64,000 nt of DNA from Promethearchaeota archaeon (GTDB lineage Archaea; Asgardarchaeota; Lokiarchaeia; Sigyniarchaeales; SOKP01): contig JAEOTR010000044.1 of the NCBI GenBank assembly GCA_016839705.1, forward strand, positions 33,874 through 97,873. Reading direction: 5' to 3'. Positions 1 through 10,222 of the stretch are shown piece after piece (the first letter of the stretch is position 1; each line of letters starts with the position of its first letter). The translations under genes and the position numbers were made by a program. The notes under the pieces are model-generated. The model made no database searches. It saw only the letters and a list, made by a program, of their open reading frames with translations, and was not told where the DNA came from.

Positions 1-1
1 A

Positions 2-3000
2 TCTGATGGGGATGATATTGCTTTTTCTTCAAATAACCTTTGGTTAGACCATGAAATTGAGGTGTTTGAACAAACCTATAATGGAACACATGCTAAATTG
101 GTTGTTTGGGTCAGGATTCCTGCCTTATCAGTATCTAGTGATACAAATATTAGAATGTATTATGGTAATGCCACAATGAGTTCACGAGAAAATCCACAGG
201 GAGTATGGGATAGCAATTATTATGCTGTATATCATATGAATCAAGACCCAAGCTCATCTTCTATTCTGGATAGTACTTCTAATAGTTATGATTTAACACC
301 GGGTGCAGGTTTTACTTCTGGAGATCTTGTAGAGGGAACGATTGGCAAAGCTATACAATTCGGTGGAGTAAATACAGAATATTTAGAACTAACCTCTGGT
401 TTTTCTAATCCAACAAGCGCGCTATCTCTTGAAATGTGGTTTAGGCCTCAATTATATGATACATATCAACGTTATTTCACAGCAAGATGGAGTTATCCCG
501 ATCTTCGGTTACAGACTTCCAATTTCATTACCACTCGAATTCGGAATAATCTTGGAAATGTAAGTTCTACTGAAGGTCTCTTCAATGGTTGGACAGATCA
601 ATTTTATCATTTTGTTATGACCTGGCAAGGTGGAACAGTTGGGCATCAAAAGCATTATATTAACGGAACACTAAATAGAGATGATTATGATGCCGAAGCT
701 TTAGGGACTTCCTCTTCTTGGACAGGCTTTAATCTCGGTTCAGATACAGACCACACTGATCCCATCGGTGGGATGATTGATGAATTTAGAATAACTTCCA
801 ATGTTCGTTCTTTAGATTGGTTTGAAACGGAATTTAATAACCAATACAATCCGAATGCTTTTTATACTATTGGAGCGGAGCAAGAAGTCGTTTGGGATCC
901 TCCGAATTCCCAATATTTCGCATATTATAAACTTATTACAATCGATCATAATGAAGTAAGTGGTATTGGTGTCCATTATAATTTTCCAGTTTTAGTTTCT
1001 TTTATTGATAATGATTTGAAATATCATGCTCAACCCGATGGTGATGATATTGCTTTTTCTATCAGTGGAGATTGGTTGGATCATGAAATTGAGCTATTTG
1101 ATCAATCTTATAGTAGCACACAAGCTCAATTAGTAGCCTGGGTACAGATTCCTTATCTCTCTACAAGTGAAAATACAACAATCACAATGTATTATGGTAA
1201 TTCAACTATGAGTTCACAACAAAATCCAACCGGAGTCTGGGGCAGTAATTATATAGCTGTATGGCATATGAATCAAGATCCGTCATCCTCTAACATTTTA
1301 GATAGTACTTCAAATAATTATGATTTAACAACGAGTGGATTTTCTAGTGATACACGCTTTAATGATGGAAAGGTGGGAACAGCAATTTCCGTTGATGGAA
1401 TTAACGATAGATTTGGAATAGCTAGTATTAACGGCCCGGTAAATGACTTAACATTTCAATCATGGTTTACACCTGATAATACTATAGCCTCGGGAAGCCC
1501 ACAGATGGATCTTTTTGGGGGCAATAGTCTTTCGAGTAATCATCCTACAATGAGATTTACTACCAGTGGAACAGTTAATGTTTTTTTAGAGGTAACTTCA
1601 GATTCTAGTGAAGGTTCTTATGGTGTTAAAAATTCATGGGCTGCTGGTTCATGGTTTCATTTTACTTATGGAAGGTCTATGAGTTTGTCAAGAGCATATC
1701 ATTACATAGATGGAATACAAGATGTGCTTGATACTGGTTCTGATAATGGTTATCCACACTTACCTTGGGATCAATTTTCAATATTAGCCAGTATCGATGG
1801 GTCAAGAATTTGGGGTCCAGGAGCAATCTCAGAGTTTAGAATTCTAAAAACTGCTCTTTCGGGTGATTGGATATTAACAGAATACAATAATCAATATGAT
1901 CCAAACTCTTTCTATACTATCGGGAGTGAGCAGCTTGTGTCTGAACAACCTTCGGATGTGGGAAATTTCGCCTATTACAAAATAATTACGATTGATCACA
2001 CTCAAGTCAATGGAATGGGTAGTCATGTAAATTTTCCATTTTTGGTTTCACTTCTTGATACAGATTTACGTTTTGATGTACAAACTGATGGTGATGATAT
2101 TGCTTTTTCTACGGAAGGTCAATGGTTAGATCATCAAATAGAATTATTTGATCAACCCTACAATGATACTCATGCTCAATTAATTGCATGGGTCCGTATC
2201 CCTTTTCTATCTACAGTAGAGGATACGGAAATTACTATGCACTATGGAAATTCCACTATGAATTCACGCCAAAATCCTACAGGTGTTTGGCCAGATTACA
2301 AAGCGGTTTGGCATTTTAATGAACCTACTGGAACGGGAGATTATATAAAAGATTCAACTGAAAATGATTATGATGGAACTCCATTCGGTACACAATTTTT
2401 AGATTCAGGACAAATCGATGGATCAAGATCTTTCTCAGGTGCTGGTGATGATAGGGTTGTTATAAATCAGGGATCTGAGTTTTTCAACGGAGATAATTCG
2501 TTTACCTTTTCTTTTTGGATATATCCAAACTACCAATCAGATGCAGAATGGGAATCAATGACAGATCGTTATGTGTTTTCTAAAACATCATCCGTTAGGA
2601 TGGCACGTCTTTGGCGTCAGAGCTTTCTTGGCCCCGGGGAAGGAAGATTTCAAGCAGATATTCAATTTGCGACATATGGTACTACCTATAGTAATGTGGC
2701 AGTTTATCGGCAAGAGTGGACTTATGTTACATATTCCTATGATGGAAATTACCTAAGGGCATATAGAAACGACCAATTAGTAATTTCAACGAATATTGGA
2801 GGATTTCCTTTAATTACAGATTCAAGTACATTCTATTTCGGTAGGTTTAATAGCTTTAAAGGATATTTAGACGAATTTCATGTATTGAATACTTACCGAT
2901 CTGATGGATGGGTTGCCACGGAGTATTATAACCAATTTAATCCTACTACATTTTTCGATATCAGTGAAGAACATTATTCTAAACCAATTGTAGAAGTTGA

Positions 3001-6000
3001 TGTTCTAATTAATGCTGTTGATTTATATGTTAATTTATTGCCCAATGTAACAATTTCTATGTATCAATATACAGATTTAATTGAAACAGATATTACGAGT
3101 ATTGATGGGACAGTTAGTTTTACTGATATCACTGCAGGAGAGTATAATTTTACAGCATCAATCTATTCAGAAATCGCAAATGTAACTGAAATAGTAAACA
3201 TCACATTAAACGCAATCCAACTTAATCAATCCTTTCAGACGATTGATTTAATCTGCAATGTAACTAGCCATTTCTTCGAAGTAGTAGATATCGATGGTAG
3301 TCCTCTAGAGTCAGGATGGATTATGGTTGGAAATGATACACAAATTTTCAAACAATGTAACATAGATCCAACGGGACATACAACGTTTTGGTGGGTAGAT
3401 ACACCGCCTTCCCAATATAACTATACCGTTTATTATAGTAATGCTTTTTATAATCCCTCGATTCTCATGCTTGCTTCAGGGGATATTACAACGGAAAATG
3501 ATTCAATTAATATTCAAGTAGAATTAACAACTGTAGATATTTTAGTGCAAACCATTGACGCACCAATTACCCCTGTTAGTGGAGCCAAGATCAAATTAAC
3601 CGTTGATGATCCACTAGGTGCAAGCATTGTTAATTTAACCACTGATATAAATGGACAAGCGACCATAAGATGGTTAAATTCATCAGGGATAGGCGGAGAT
3701 TACTGCGTTCAAATTGAATTTTTTGGAGTGAATAGGTTGTTTAATCAAACTGCTGGAGGACCTGCTGCTGTGTATAATTTCACTTTTACGGTGATTAATA
3801 AACAATCTCGTGAGTTTAGAATGGCGATTGATCTGAACAAATTTCAAACTGAAATAATCTCGTTAAATCCTACTGATTATATTGAAATTGAATGGGGTTC
3901 AATAATAAAGCTTAGGACATTATTCAACGTTAGTAAAGTGGAAAGTGGTTATGAGTCTCTTTTAGGATCAACTTATGCAGATTTAATGACATATAATATG
4001 TTATTGGCTGGTGAAATAGTTCAGTCAGGAACGTTTTTAGAGGAAGATGGAAATGTAGGTAGATATTCTGTAAATATAGACACAAAGCAAATGGATAGTG
4101 ATGAGAATTATCTCTTAATTATCTCAGCTTATAAATCTGGATTCACGATTCCTTCAGATCTAATACTACAATTAAATATCCTGAAAAATAACTTAGAGTT
4201 GAGTCAATCCAACAAAGATGATTCCGCGTTAACAAGCTATTGGTTAGAGAGTGTTAACATGACATTAAAATCTTATGGTGTAAATTCTGAGACTCTTACG
4301 ATAGAAAATGCCCTTTTTCAAAGTGTTGATCATGAATTTAACTTCCTAGTTTCTGATGTTAAAAATAATTGGAACCTTTCTAAAATCGTCTTTAATATTT
4401 ATGATATCTCATGGAATACAAATATTACTAATATTAATATTACAATTGAAGATCCTTATGGATCTTTTGCTTATACTTTTGATAACAATTCTGGTGGTTG
4501 GGATTACACTCAAGGTACATGGACAGGAATTACTTTAGATTTAAATAAAGCAAGTCAAACTAATGATAATAATTTTGAATTTAGAATAAGTGGTACTTTT
4601 GACGGAACTGTAGATATTGTTGTGGATGCATATTGTATAAGAGATTCACTTAATGTAAAATATTCAAAATTCAATGTTAGTAGTGAAATCCCTATTTTAT
4701 CAGAAACAGAAGGATGGGCAATAAAAAATATCACATTCGAGCTATCTGATTGTTATTATACCTCTAATTGGAGTACTGTAGATCTAAATCTCATAAACTT
4801 AAATTTTACCACAAACGAGGGTTTCATATATTCACTAGATGCGGGATATCCTAATGGATCTGGCATTTTAAATATTGATGATAGATTCATTTATCCAATA
4901 TCAAATCAATTCTTATTTACTATTGATACGGAGTTTGATGTAATCTTCAATACAATCATTACAATTGAATATGTTCAAGAATTTTATGTAAACCAGATTT
5001 TTGAAACATTTAATCTCAGTAAAACAAGTCAAGGAATTGCAAATGGAGGGATTTTCAAATTGAGTGCCAATGAGAATAGTTGGAATGAACAAGAATCGAA
5101 CCTTTGGATTACAGGAATCAAAAGTGGATCAACGTATTTCTATCCTTCAGATATATCAATGACTATTACCATCGGAGGGCAAACCTATAATATTTTAGAT
5201 TATTCTCAAGGAACTGGAAGATTCTCTTTAGTGGGATTTACGAAAAATCAAATCCACCAAGCAACTATTGATACCTCTACCCCAGTAGATTTTAGCCTAT
5301 CGTTATCAATTGAATATCAAAGAGAATTGTCATATGAAATTATAAATTCATTATCATATATTATTATAGAAAAACCTTCCATAACCGGGACAGTTCAATA
5401 TGATGCTCAGTTAGAATATTACCTAAAAACCATTGATACTTCACCACTTGATGCTGATGAATATACTGTAAGATTCTCTATAATGAAAGAAAATTATATT
5501 TCAACTACAAAAGATTTAGAATTATACGTGCTTAATCGTCCAACACTACTTAATGGCTCTTCAGAATTTTTCAGAAAAATTGAAAACATTTATGTTAAAG
5601 ATGCTGTAAATTTTACCTTGGAATATACTGATGTGTTAAGTGGGAACAAAATAACAAATTTAAGAGCTCAATATTATATTTGGGAAAGTTATGATCAAAA
5701 CGGTAATGTAATTGATAGTGATCAAGGAGATATCATTTCTACATTAGACAACACTTACATCTTGGATTTTAACACAGAAACAAGGTCAGTTGGAGAATAT
5801 TTATTAGTAATCACAATTGATAAAGATAATTATGACTGGAAGAATGGTATGATTCTTCTTACTGTTAATAAGCGAATACTAAACTACTCTTTAGGACTTA
5901 ATTTTAAAGATTTTAAATCTAGTGTTGTTAAAGGGAAACCTGTTACAATAAACGTTTCCTTGACTGATCCTACACAGGGGGGAATCTCGTTAGTTAATGC

Positions 6001-7639
6001 AACTGTTAAATTGACAATTAGTGGTAATACTTATGAGTTTGAACCGTATTCAGTGAATGAAACCGGAGTTTATACATTTGAACTACCAACAGATAATATT
6101 AATACTTTCTTCAGTTCTAAAACTCTAACCGGAATTATAAATATCACAAGAGAGGATTATATTTCTGAAGAATTTACAATTATTATTGTGGTTGAAATGG
6201 AGCAGATCTTTTTTGGGATACCTACGTTTTATTTCATTTTGGGCTTATCTGTCATAATTGCCTTAGTTGGTAGTATTGTGGGATATAGAATTTATCAGAA
6301 CGCAATAATTCCTACGTTTGTAAAAAGAGTAAGAGAAATGAAAAAGGCAATACAAAAGAGTAAAATCATATCAGAATCAATTTTATATCCTAACAAAAAT
6401 GCTTTCGTTGCAGAAAGAGTAAATCACAAGTGGGAAAAACTTGGCTTATCATTAGGGGAAATTATCGATACTGGGGGATATCGAATCAAAAAAATATCAA
6501 AAAAAGAAAAAAGAATAGCTGAAACGGTAAAAGAACACGAATTAAAACCTATAGGATTAGTAATAATGAAATGGGATGAAAGAATCGGAACAGAAATATT
6601 AGCTAAATATCCTGAAGAAACTTTTATTTCAGAAAAGACTTTAATGCAGATATATAGCACACATGAGTATAGTGGAGATAAAGGTATAATAGTCCTTTCT
6701 GCTGGTACTTTGAATATTATTTCCTATTATTCTGGACCAGAGATAAGTTATTATCTTCTTTTGATCTTAGATTTAGACGATGATCCAGACCTTTATGAAG
6801 GAGGAATGGCAGATACATTAAGAATTCTTATGGAAAACATTGAAGATGATTCCTATAAACAGCTAATGCCTTCTCTTTTCCGACGTTTATCCCTCATTCC
6901 ATCTCTTAGTGACGAAGAACTACTTACTCATAGTTATCAAGATGAAATAAAACGTATGCTCATAGATAATTTAAGAGATATTGGTTTGGTAACAAAATCA
7001 GAACTAACTGTGTGGCTTAGAGATAAGTTCCTTGAAGTATTCATCGATTTAGATGCGACGCTTTCTGAAATGTTAAAGAAAGAATTCATAAAACAAGTAT
7101 CTGTGAAGGGTTTACCATCAGAATTAATAGTTTTAATAAATGATATATTTATGCTTAGAATACCCCCAGTAGACTTATATGAAGATCCCGTGAATCGAGG
7201 TTTACCATTACAATTCAGGAAGGAATATTTAGCAGAAGTTAAACAATTTTTCCAAAGTTATCATCCAACGAATGCAGATAATTTACAGATTATGAAGATT
7301 TTCAATAATCCTGATGTGTATCACATTCTAAGATTATTGAGAACTACAATTGTGACAAGACAAGAACTTGAAAAATTACGAAAGAAAGGCGTGGGAGACA
7401 TCTATGCGGCGTTAAAACTGTTGTTTGATGCTAGAATGATAAAAATTTTCCAAGATGAAAATAATAATGAGTATTATGCCCTTCTCTCTGATTTTTATAT
7501 AGATTTAATTTTTCCAAAGTATCTCTTAGGGATAATTAAAGCAATTTATGAACAGAAATCTATAGCAAATAGAGCATTGATTGAATATCTCCAAATTCTT
7601 GAAGATACGTACTATAACTTAAAATCAAAGAAAAAATAA
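2..7639 (+). CDS. Giant DUF2341/LamG surface protein with TM span and cytosolic longin-like + winged-helix tail (5'-partial)
   Basis: The frame is open to the left window edge and already shows the DUF2341 motif DGDDIAFS, so the gene starts upstream. The GTG at 62 is internal. DUF2341 segments recur at about 2-200, 915-1240 and 1966-2290. Each is followed by a LamG/concanavalin-like beta-sandwich (to about 2960), a domain type that often binds glycans. From about 3000 to 6190 there are beta-rich Ig/carboxypeptidase-regulatory-like repeats with many N-glycosylation sequons. One membrane helix lies at about 6205-6290 and is followed by basic residues. The cytosolic part has a longin/roadblock-like alpha-beta domain (about 6550-6840, starting GLVIMKWD) and a helical, winged-helix-like end. 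I infer a cell-surface receptor or adhesin that signals inward. The architecture is clear; ligand and function are unknown. Confidence 0.85.
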   Translation, partial: SDGDDIAFSSNNLWLDHEIEVFEQTYNGTHAKLVVWVRIPALSVSSDTNIRMYYGNATMSSRENPQGVWDSNYYAVYHMNQDPSSSSILDSTSNSYDLTPGAGFTSGDLVEGTIGKAIQFGGVNTEYLELTSGFSNPTSALSLEMWFRPQLYDTYQRYFTARWSYPDLRLQTSNFITTRIRNNLGNVSSTEGLFNGWTDQFYHFVMTWQGGTVGHQKHYINGTLNRDDYDAEALGTSSSWTGFNLGSDTDHTDPIGGMIDEFRITSNVRSLDWFETEFNNQYNPNAFYTIGAEQEVVWDPPNSQYFAYYKLITIDHNEVSGIGVHYNFPVLVSFIDNDLKYHAQPDGDDIAFSISGDWLDHEIELFDQSYSSTQAQLVAWVQIPYLSTSENTTITMYYGNSTMSSQQNPTGVWGSNYIAVWHMNQDPSSSNILDSTSNNYDLTTSGFSSDTRFNDGKVGTAISVDGINDRFGIASINGPVNDLTFQSWFTPDNTIASGSPQMDLFGGNSLSSNHPTMRFTTSGTVNVFLEVTSDSSEGSYGVKNSWAAGSWFHFTYGRSMSLSRAYHYIDGIQDVLDTGSDNGYPHLPWDQFSILASIDGSRIWGPGAISEFRILKTALSGDWILTEYNNQYDPNSFYTIGSEQLVSEQPSDVGNFAYYKIITIDHTQVNGMGSHVNFPFLVSLLDTDLRFDVQTDGDDIAFSTEGQWLDHQIELFDQPYNDTHAQLIAWVRIPFLSTVEDTEITMHYGNSTMNSRQNPTGVWPDYKAVWHFNEPTGTGDYIKDSTENDYDGTPFGTQFLDSGQIDGSRSFSGAGDDRVVINQGSEFFNGDNSFTFSFWIYPNYQSDAEWESMTDRYVFSKTSSVRMARLWRQSFLGPGEGRFQADIQFATYGTTYSNVAVYRQEWTYVTYSYDGNYLRAYRNDQLVISTNIGGFPLITDSSTFYFGRFNSFKGYLDEFHVLNTYRSDGWVATEYYNQFNPTTFFDISEEHYSKPIVEVDVLINAVDLYVNLLPNVTISMYQYTDLIETDITSIDGTVSFTDITAGEYNFTASIYSEIANVTEIVNITLNAIQLNQSFQTIDLICNVTSHFFEVVDIDGSPLESGWIMVGNDTQIFKQCNIDPTGHTTFWWVDTPPSQYNYTVYYSNAFYNPSILMLASGDITTENDSINIQVELTTVDILVQTIDAPITPVSGAKIKLTVDDPLGASIVNLTTDINGQATIRWLNSSGIGGDYCVQIEFFGVNRLFNQTAGGPAAVYNFTFTVINKQSREFRMAIDLNKFQTEIISLNPTDYIEIEWGSIIKLRTLFNVSKVESGYESLLGSTYADLMTYNMLLAGEIVQSGTFLEEDGNVGRYSVNIDTKQMDSDENYLLIISAYKSGFTIPSDLILQLNILKNNLELSQSNKDDSALTSYWLESVNMTLKSYGVNSETLTIENALFQSVDHEFNFLVSDVKNNWNLSKIVFNIYDISWNTNITNINITIEDPYGSFAYTFDNNSGGWDYTQGTWTGITLDLNKASQTNDNNFEFRISGTFDGTVDIVVDAYCIRDSLNVKYSKFNVSSEIPILSETEGWAIKNITFELSDCYYTSNWSTVDLNLINLNFTTNEGFIYSLDAGYPNGSGILNIDDRFIYPISNQFLFTIDTEFDVIFNTIITIEYVQEFYVNQIFETFNLSKTSQGIANGGIFKLSANENSWNEQESNLWITGIKSGSTYFYPSDISMTITIGGQTYNILDYSQGTGRFSLVGFTKNQIHQATIDTSTPVDFSLSLSIEYQRELSYEIINSLSYIIIEKPSITGTVQYDAQLEYYLKTIDTSPLDADEYTVRFSIMKENYISTTKDLELYVLNRPTLLNGSSEFFRKIENIYVKDAVNFTLEYTDVLSGNKITNLRAQYYIWESYDQNGNVIDSDQGDIISTLDNTYILDFNTETRSVGEYLLVITIDKDNYDWKNGMILLTVNKRILNYSLGLNFKDFKSSVVKGKPVTINVSLTDPTQGGISLVNATVKLTISGNTYEFEPYSVNETGVYTFELPTDNINTFFSSKTLTGIINITREDYISEEFTIIIVVEMEQIFFGIPTFYFILGLSVIIALVGSIVGYRIYQNAIIPTFVKRVREMKKAIQKSKIISESILYPNKNAFVAERVNHKWEKLGLSLGEIIDTGGYRIKKISKKEKRIAETVKEHELKPIGLVIMKWDERIGTEILAKYPEETFISEKTLMQIYSTHEYSGDKGIIVLSAGTLNIISYYSGPEISYYLLLILDLDDDPDLYEGGMADTLRILMENIEDDSYKQLMPSLFRRLSLIPSLSDEELLTHSYQDEIKRMLIDNLRDIGLVTKSELTVWLRDKFLEVFIDLDATLSEMLKKEFIKQVSVKGLPSELIVLINDIFMLRIPPVDLYEDPVNRGLPLQFRKEYLAEVKQFFQSYHPTNADNLQIMKIFNNPDVYHILRLLRTTIVTRQELEKLRKKGVGDIYAALKLLFDARMIKIFQDENNNEYYALLSDFYIDLIFPKYLLGIIKAIYEQKSIANRALIEYLQILEDTYYNLKSKKK

Positions 7640-7647
7640 AATAGATC

Positions 7648-7680
7648 TCAATTTTTTTCCTTTTTTTATATTATTTTTAA
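7648..7680 (+). terminator. T-rich terminator after the surface-protein gene
   Basis: Two runs of seven T and further T-rich sequence start about 10 nt after the stop codon. Archaeal terminators are typically oligo-T tracts without an obligatory hairpin. Confidence 0.5.
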
Positions 7681-7758
7681 TCCATACCTGAGCAAGGGTT
7701 TCATCAAATAACTTTCTACGAGAGGCTTTTTTATTTGAGTCATTACTATGGATTTTTT

Positions 7759-8619
7759 TTAGTCACAATCTTCTGCTTGTTGTTTATTAATTTTGATAAA
7801 TGCTTCCTCTTGAAGATTTCGTTGTTTTGATTTGATAGTTCGATTTACTTGACTTAAATGTTTCATGGCATTATTTTTTCCGTTTTTAATATTTTCAATC
7901 AATTCTTCTTTACTAAATCCTCCAGAAATGACAATTGCTGTTTGAAATGATTGGTTAGGTTCCAATGTCTTAAATTCTATTTGTAAAGCAGATAAAACTT
8001 CTCCTGGGTCTTTATATAATGTATTAGAAAGGTTTAAATTATTCTGATTGATTATGAAATCTCTTGTTAAACATGTCTGGTAATTAGTTGATTTAGAGAT
8101 AGGAGAAAATCCACCGTGCAAGCCAGTGTTATCATATTGATAAATTATATCATTTTCTTCGTCATATCCAGATAGATCATTATCAAAACCATCAAGTCCA
8201 TTTATATCAAAATCAAAGACAAAATACATCGAAAAATCTTTCATTGCAAAATCTGAAATATTTTTCATAGTAAAGAAAGTACTAATATAGGGTACTTGTG
8301 GGGGATTAAATATGTCTTTGTAAACACGAACAAACTCCTTCTTTTGTAATGGAACAGATTTTATGATATTTTCCCGTACTAATTTCTTAAGATACTCCGT
8401 TATATTGAAATCCAAGGTAATTCTGCTTATTGCAGTCCCCTTACGAGTATTTACCATATTATATATTGGCGTGGGTTCGATGTTTTTTAATATTACCGGG
8501 ATTGTCCCGATTCCTTTTCCTTCTAGTTTAAAACTGAACCATGGACCAGTTAATTCTTGTTCACTAAGATAAATGAGATATTTTCCCTTATATGTAAGTT
8601 CTTTTATTGAAAATCCCAT
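7759..8619 (-). CDS. Unknown beta-rich protein, 286 aa
   Basis: I do not recognise a family. The protein is rich in beta-strand pattern, with blocks such as GPWFSFKLEGKG and FFTMKNISDF, an acidic stretch (DLSGYDEEND) and a basic, helical C-terminus. It has no signal peptide or membrane span, so it is probably cytosolic. The ATG at 8619 is the first usual start. However, a near-perfect Shine-Dalgarno lies 70 nt further upstream, in front of an ATA codon. That upstream frame is in phase with this gene and is separated from it by one TGA (8638-8640). The native N-terminus may therefore lie upstream. The next gene on this strand, the roadblock-GTPase, is 227 nt away, so no operon partner is obvious. 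Confidence 0.6.
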   Translation of the reverse strand: MGFSIKELTYKGKYLIYLSEQELTGPWFSFKLEGKGIGTIPVILKNIEPTPIYNMVNTRKGTAISRITLDFNITEYLKKLVRENIIKSVPLQKKEFVRVYKDIFNPPQVPYISTFFTMKNISDFAMKDFSMYFVFDFDINGLDGFDNDLSGYDEENDIIYQYDNTGLHGGFSPISKSTNYQTCLTRDFIINQNNLNLSNTLYKDPGEVLSALQIEFKTLEPNQSFQTAIVISGGFSKEELIENIKNGKNNAMKHLSQVNRTIKSKQRNLQEEAFIKINKQQAEDCD

Positions 8620-8637
8620 GACATATCCAGCAGCGTT

Positions 8638-8696
8638 TCAAGTTGTGAGCACATCGTGCCAATCTACCTTAATTACTATCTTATTTTAACCTCCTT
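8638..8696 (-). promoter_or_regulatory. Strong Shine-Dalgarno with ATA-initiated 13-codon frame
   Basis: On the minus strand AAGGAGGT (8696-8689) is followed after 9 nt by ATA at 8679. A 13-codon frame (encoding VIKVDWHDVLTT after the start) then ends at TGA 8640-8638. It is in the same phase as the ATG at 8619. No ATG, GTG or TTG lies within normal distance of this Shine-Dalgarno. It may be a non-AUG start of the downstream gene with a recoded or mutated TGA, or a leader peptide. Confidence 0.45.
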
Positions 8697-8846
8697 CAAT
8701 TAACTATAATTCTCCAATTTTTTAATGATTAGTATATCACTACTTTAAGAGAAGGGGAATTTATAAAAAATACTGTATAAATATCAAGAGTAAAATTTAA
8801 GTAAATTTTTGAGTATATTCAAGAACAAATGGAAAATTTATATATA

Positions 8847-9833
8847 TTAGTATAATGCCTCAATAACTCTATAAGCTACATAAAAAAATGCGTCGTTTAC
8901 ATTTTCTCCCGTTTTCGCGCTTGTTAAAATGTAATGAAAACCATAACTCTTGGCAACTTCCTTTATGTCATCTTTACTTATCACTATTTGATCTCCTAAG
9001 TCTGATTTATTTCCCACTATAATAATAGGGATATTTTTGGGAATAGATGCTTTTAAATCTTTATACCATTTTTCAACACTATCAAGATTTTCTTGACGAG
9101 TTCTATCAATCACAATAAAAGCAGCATTAGCACCATTATAAAATCTTGCTCTATAGGGTGCCATCTGAAAACTCTGACCTCCAATGTCCCAAATTATGAA
9201 GTTCATTTTATTATGATCAGTTAAGTTAATCGTTTTTTTTGAGATCTGTACACCTATAGTAGAAATATAATCTTCTTTAAAGGTGTTTTCCACAAATCTT
9301 CTAATTAGAGATGTCTTACCTACTAAGAAGTCACCTGTTAATATTACTTTATTTGAATATTCCCCGGCTAATTTAGGAAGCGCTCCCGCTCTTGTCTTCG
9401 CTAAAGCTTTTATAATTTCAGGAATTTCAGTAGATACTTCCTCATTTCCATCTAAAATTAATTCTATTTTGCCAGCTATATGTTCTGAATATACTTTTAA
9501 TTCGATATCACTTGTTAATTGATCTGTTACTGTTGTCAAAATTGATTGAGGACCTTGTGAACAAAACGCAAACTTATTTTCTTCTGTTGAGGTTATATTA
9601 AAGAAATTACCCTGAGATCCAAATTCACTTTTAATTCTCTCAATATAATTATCAAGAATAGCTGAGATCGCACCAAGCACGGAATCCGATTCTTCTTCCT
9701 CACCTTCTTTGAACTCAGAAGCGATAATAAAACCATCCCTATCACAGATCGCAACACCCAATATACCCTCTACTTCTTCAAAGTAGTTTTTCAAGATCTC
9801 TTTTAAGAGTTTACTACTTGGAAGTTTTTCCAT
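8847..9833 (-). CDS. Roadblock/LC7 domain fused to Ras/Rab-like small GTPase
   Basis: Residues 1-130 have the alpha-beta-beta pattern of a roadblock/LC7 domain (GVAICDRDGFIIASE). Residues 160-328 are a complete Ras-superfamily G domain. The P-loop GDFLVGKT is at 167-174, the switch I Thr in YISTIG near 192, DIGGQ at 216-220, NKSD at 275-278 and TSAK at 304-307. DIGGQ is closer to Arf/Rup-type G3 boxes than to the DTAGQ of classical Rab. There is no C-terminal Cys, so lipidation by prenylation is unlikely. Roadblock proteins in other systems dimerise and act as GTPase regulators, as in MglB and Ragulator. Here regulator and switch are in one chain. Asgard archaea carry many such GTPases; the pathway served here is unknown. 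Confidence 0.9.
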   Translation of the reverse strand: MEKLPSSKLLKEILKNYFEEVEGILGVAICDRDGFIIASEFKEGEEEESDSVLGAISAILDNYIERIKSEFGSQGNFFNITSTEENKFAFCSQGPQSILTTVTDQLTSDIELKVYSEHIAGKIELILDGNEEVSTEIPEIIKALAKTRAGALPKLAGEYSNKVILTGDFLVGKTSLIRRFVENTFKEDYISTIGVQISKKTINLTDHNKMNFIIWDIGGQSFQMAPYRARFYNGANAAFIVIDRTRQENLDSVEKWYKDLKASIPKNIPIIIVGNKSDLGDQIVISKDDIKEVAKSYGFHYILTSAKTGENVNDAFFYVAYRVIEALY

Positions 9834-9981
9834 CGATACTCAACCTTATAGTTAGAAGTATTAAGAATATAATATCATTAGATAATATAAATATAGGTAT
9901 TTAGATATTACTATAATCATATTTCTGAGGACATCACCATACCATATTATTTTTTATTTGATTTTTAAAGATCTATTATTT

Positions 9982-10158
9982 ATGATAAGAGATTCCTCCA
10001 CTGAAGATAACACAAGAGATATCACCAATTTTGAAGAAAATATTACAAATATCTTAGACCGGGCTGTAAAACTCTTTAGAAGAACAGATCTCCCTGAACT
10101 TGCAGATAAATGGGACAAAATACTAAATACATATCGTTCTAAAAAGAAAAATACTTGA
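9982..10158 (+). CDS. Small hypothetical helical protein, 58 aa
   Basis: A short charged protein with one predicted amphipathic helical stretch (ITNILDRAVKLFRR) and a Lys-rich tail. I chose the ATG at 9982. An in-frame TTG at 9958 would add eight residues without a better ribosome site. It is divergent from the roadblock-GTPase gene and convergent with hisB. No family is recognised. Confidence 0.4.
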   Translation: MIRDSSTEDNTRDITNFEENITNILDRAVKLFRRTDLPELADKWDKILNTYRSKKKNT

Positions 10159-10222
10159 TTTGGATTGATATTTTTTTCAATATTTGAGATGTTTTCACAA
10201 TAGTCATAAAACTAAATTTGGT

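Noticed and set aside
1..2960. DNA-level tandem repeat or transposon suggested by repeated sequence
   Set aside because: The repetition follows protein domains (DUF2341-LamG) with diverged codons, so it is an old domain duplication, not a mobile element.
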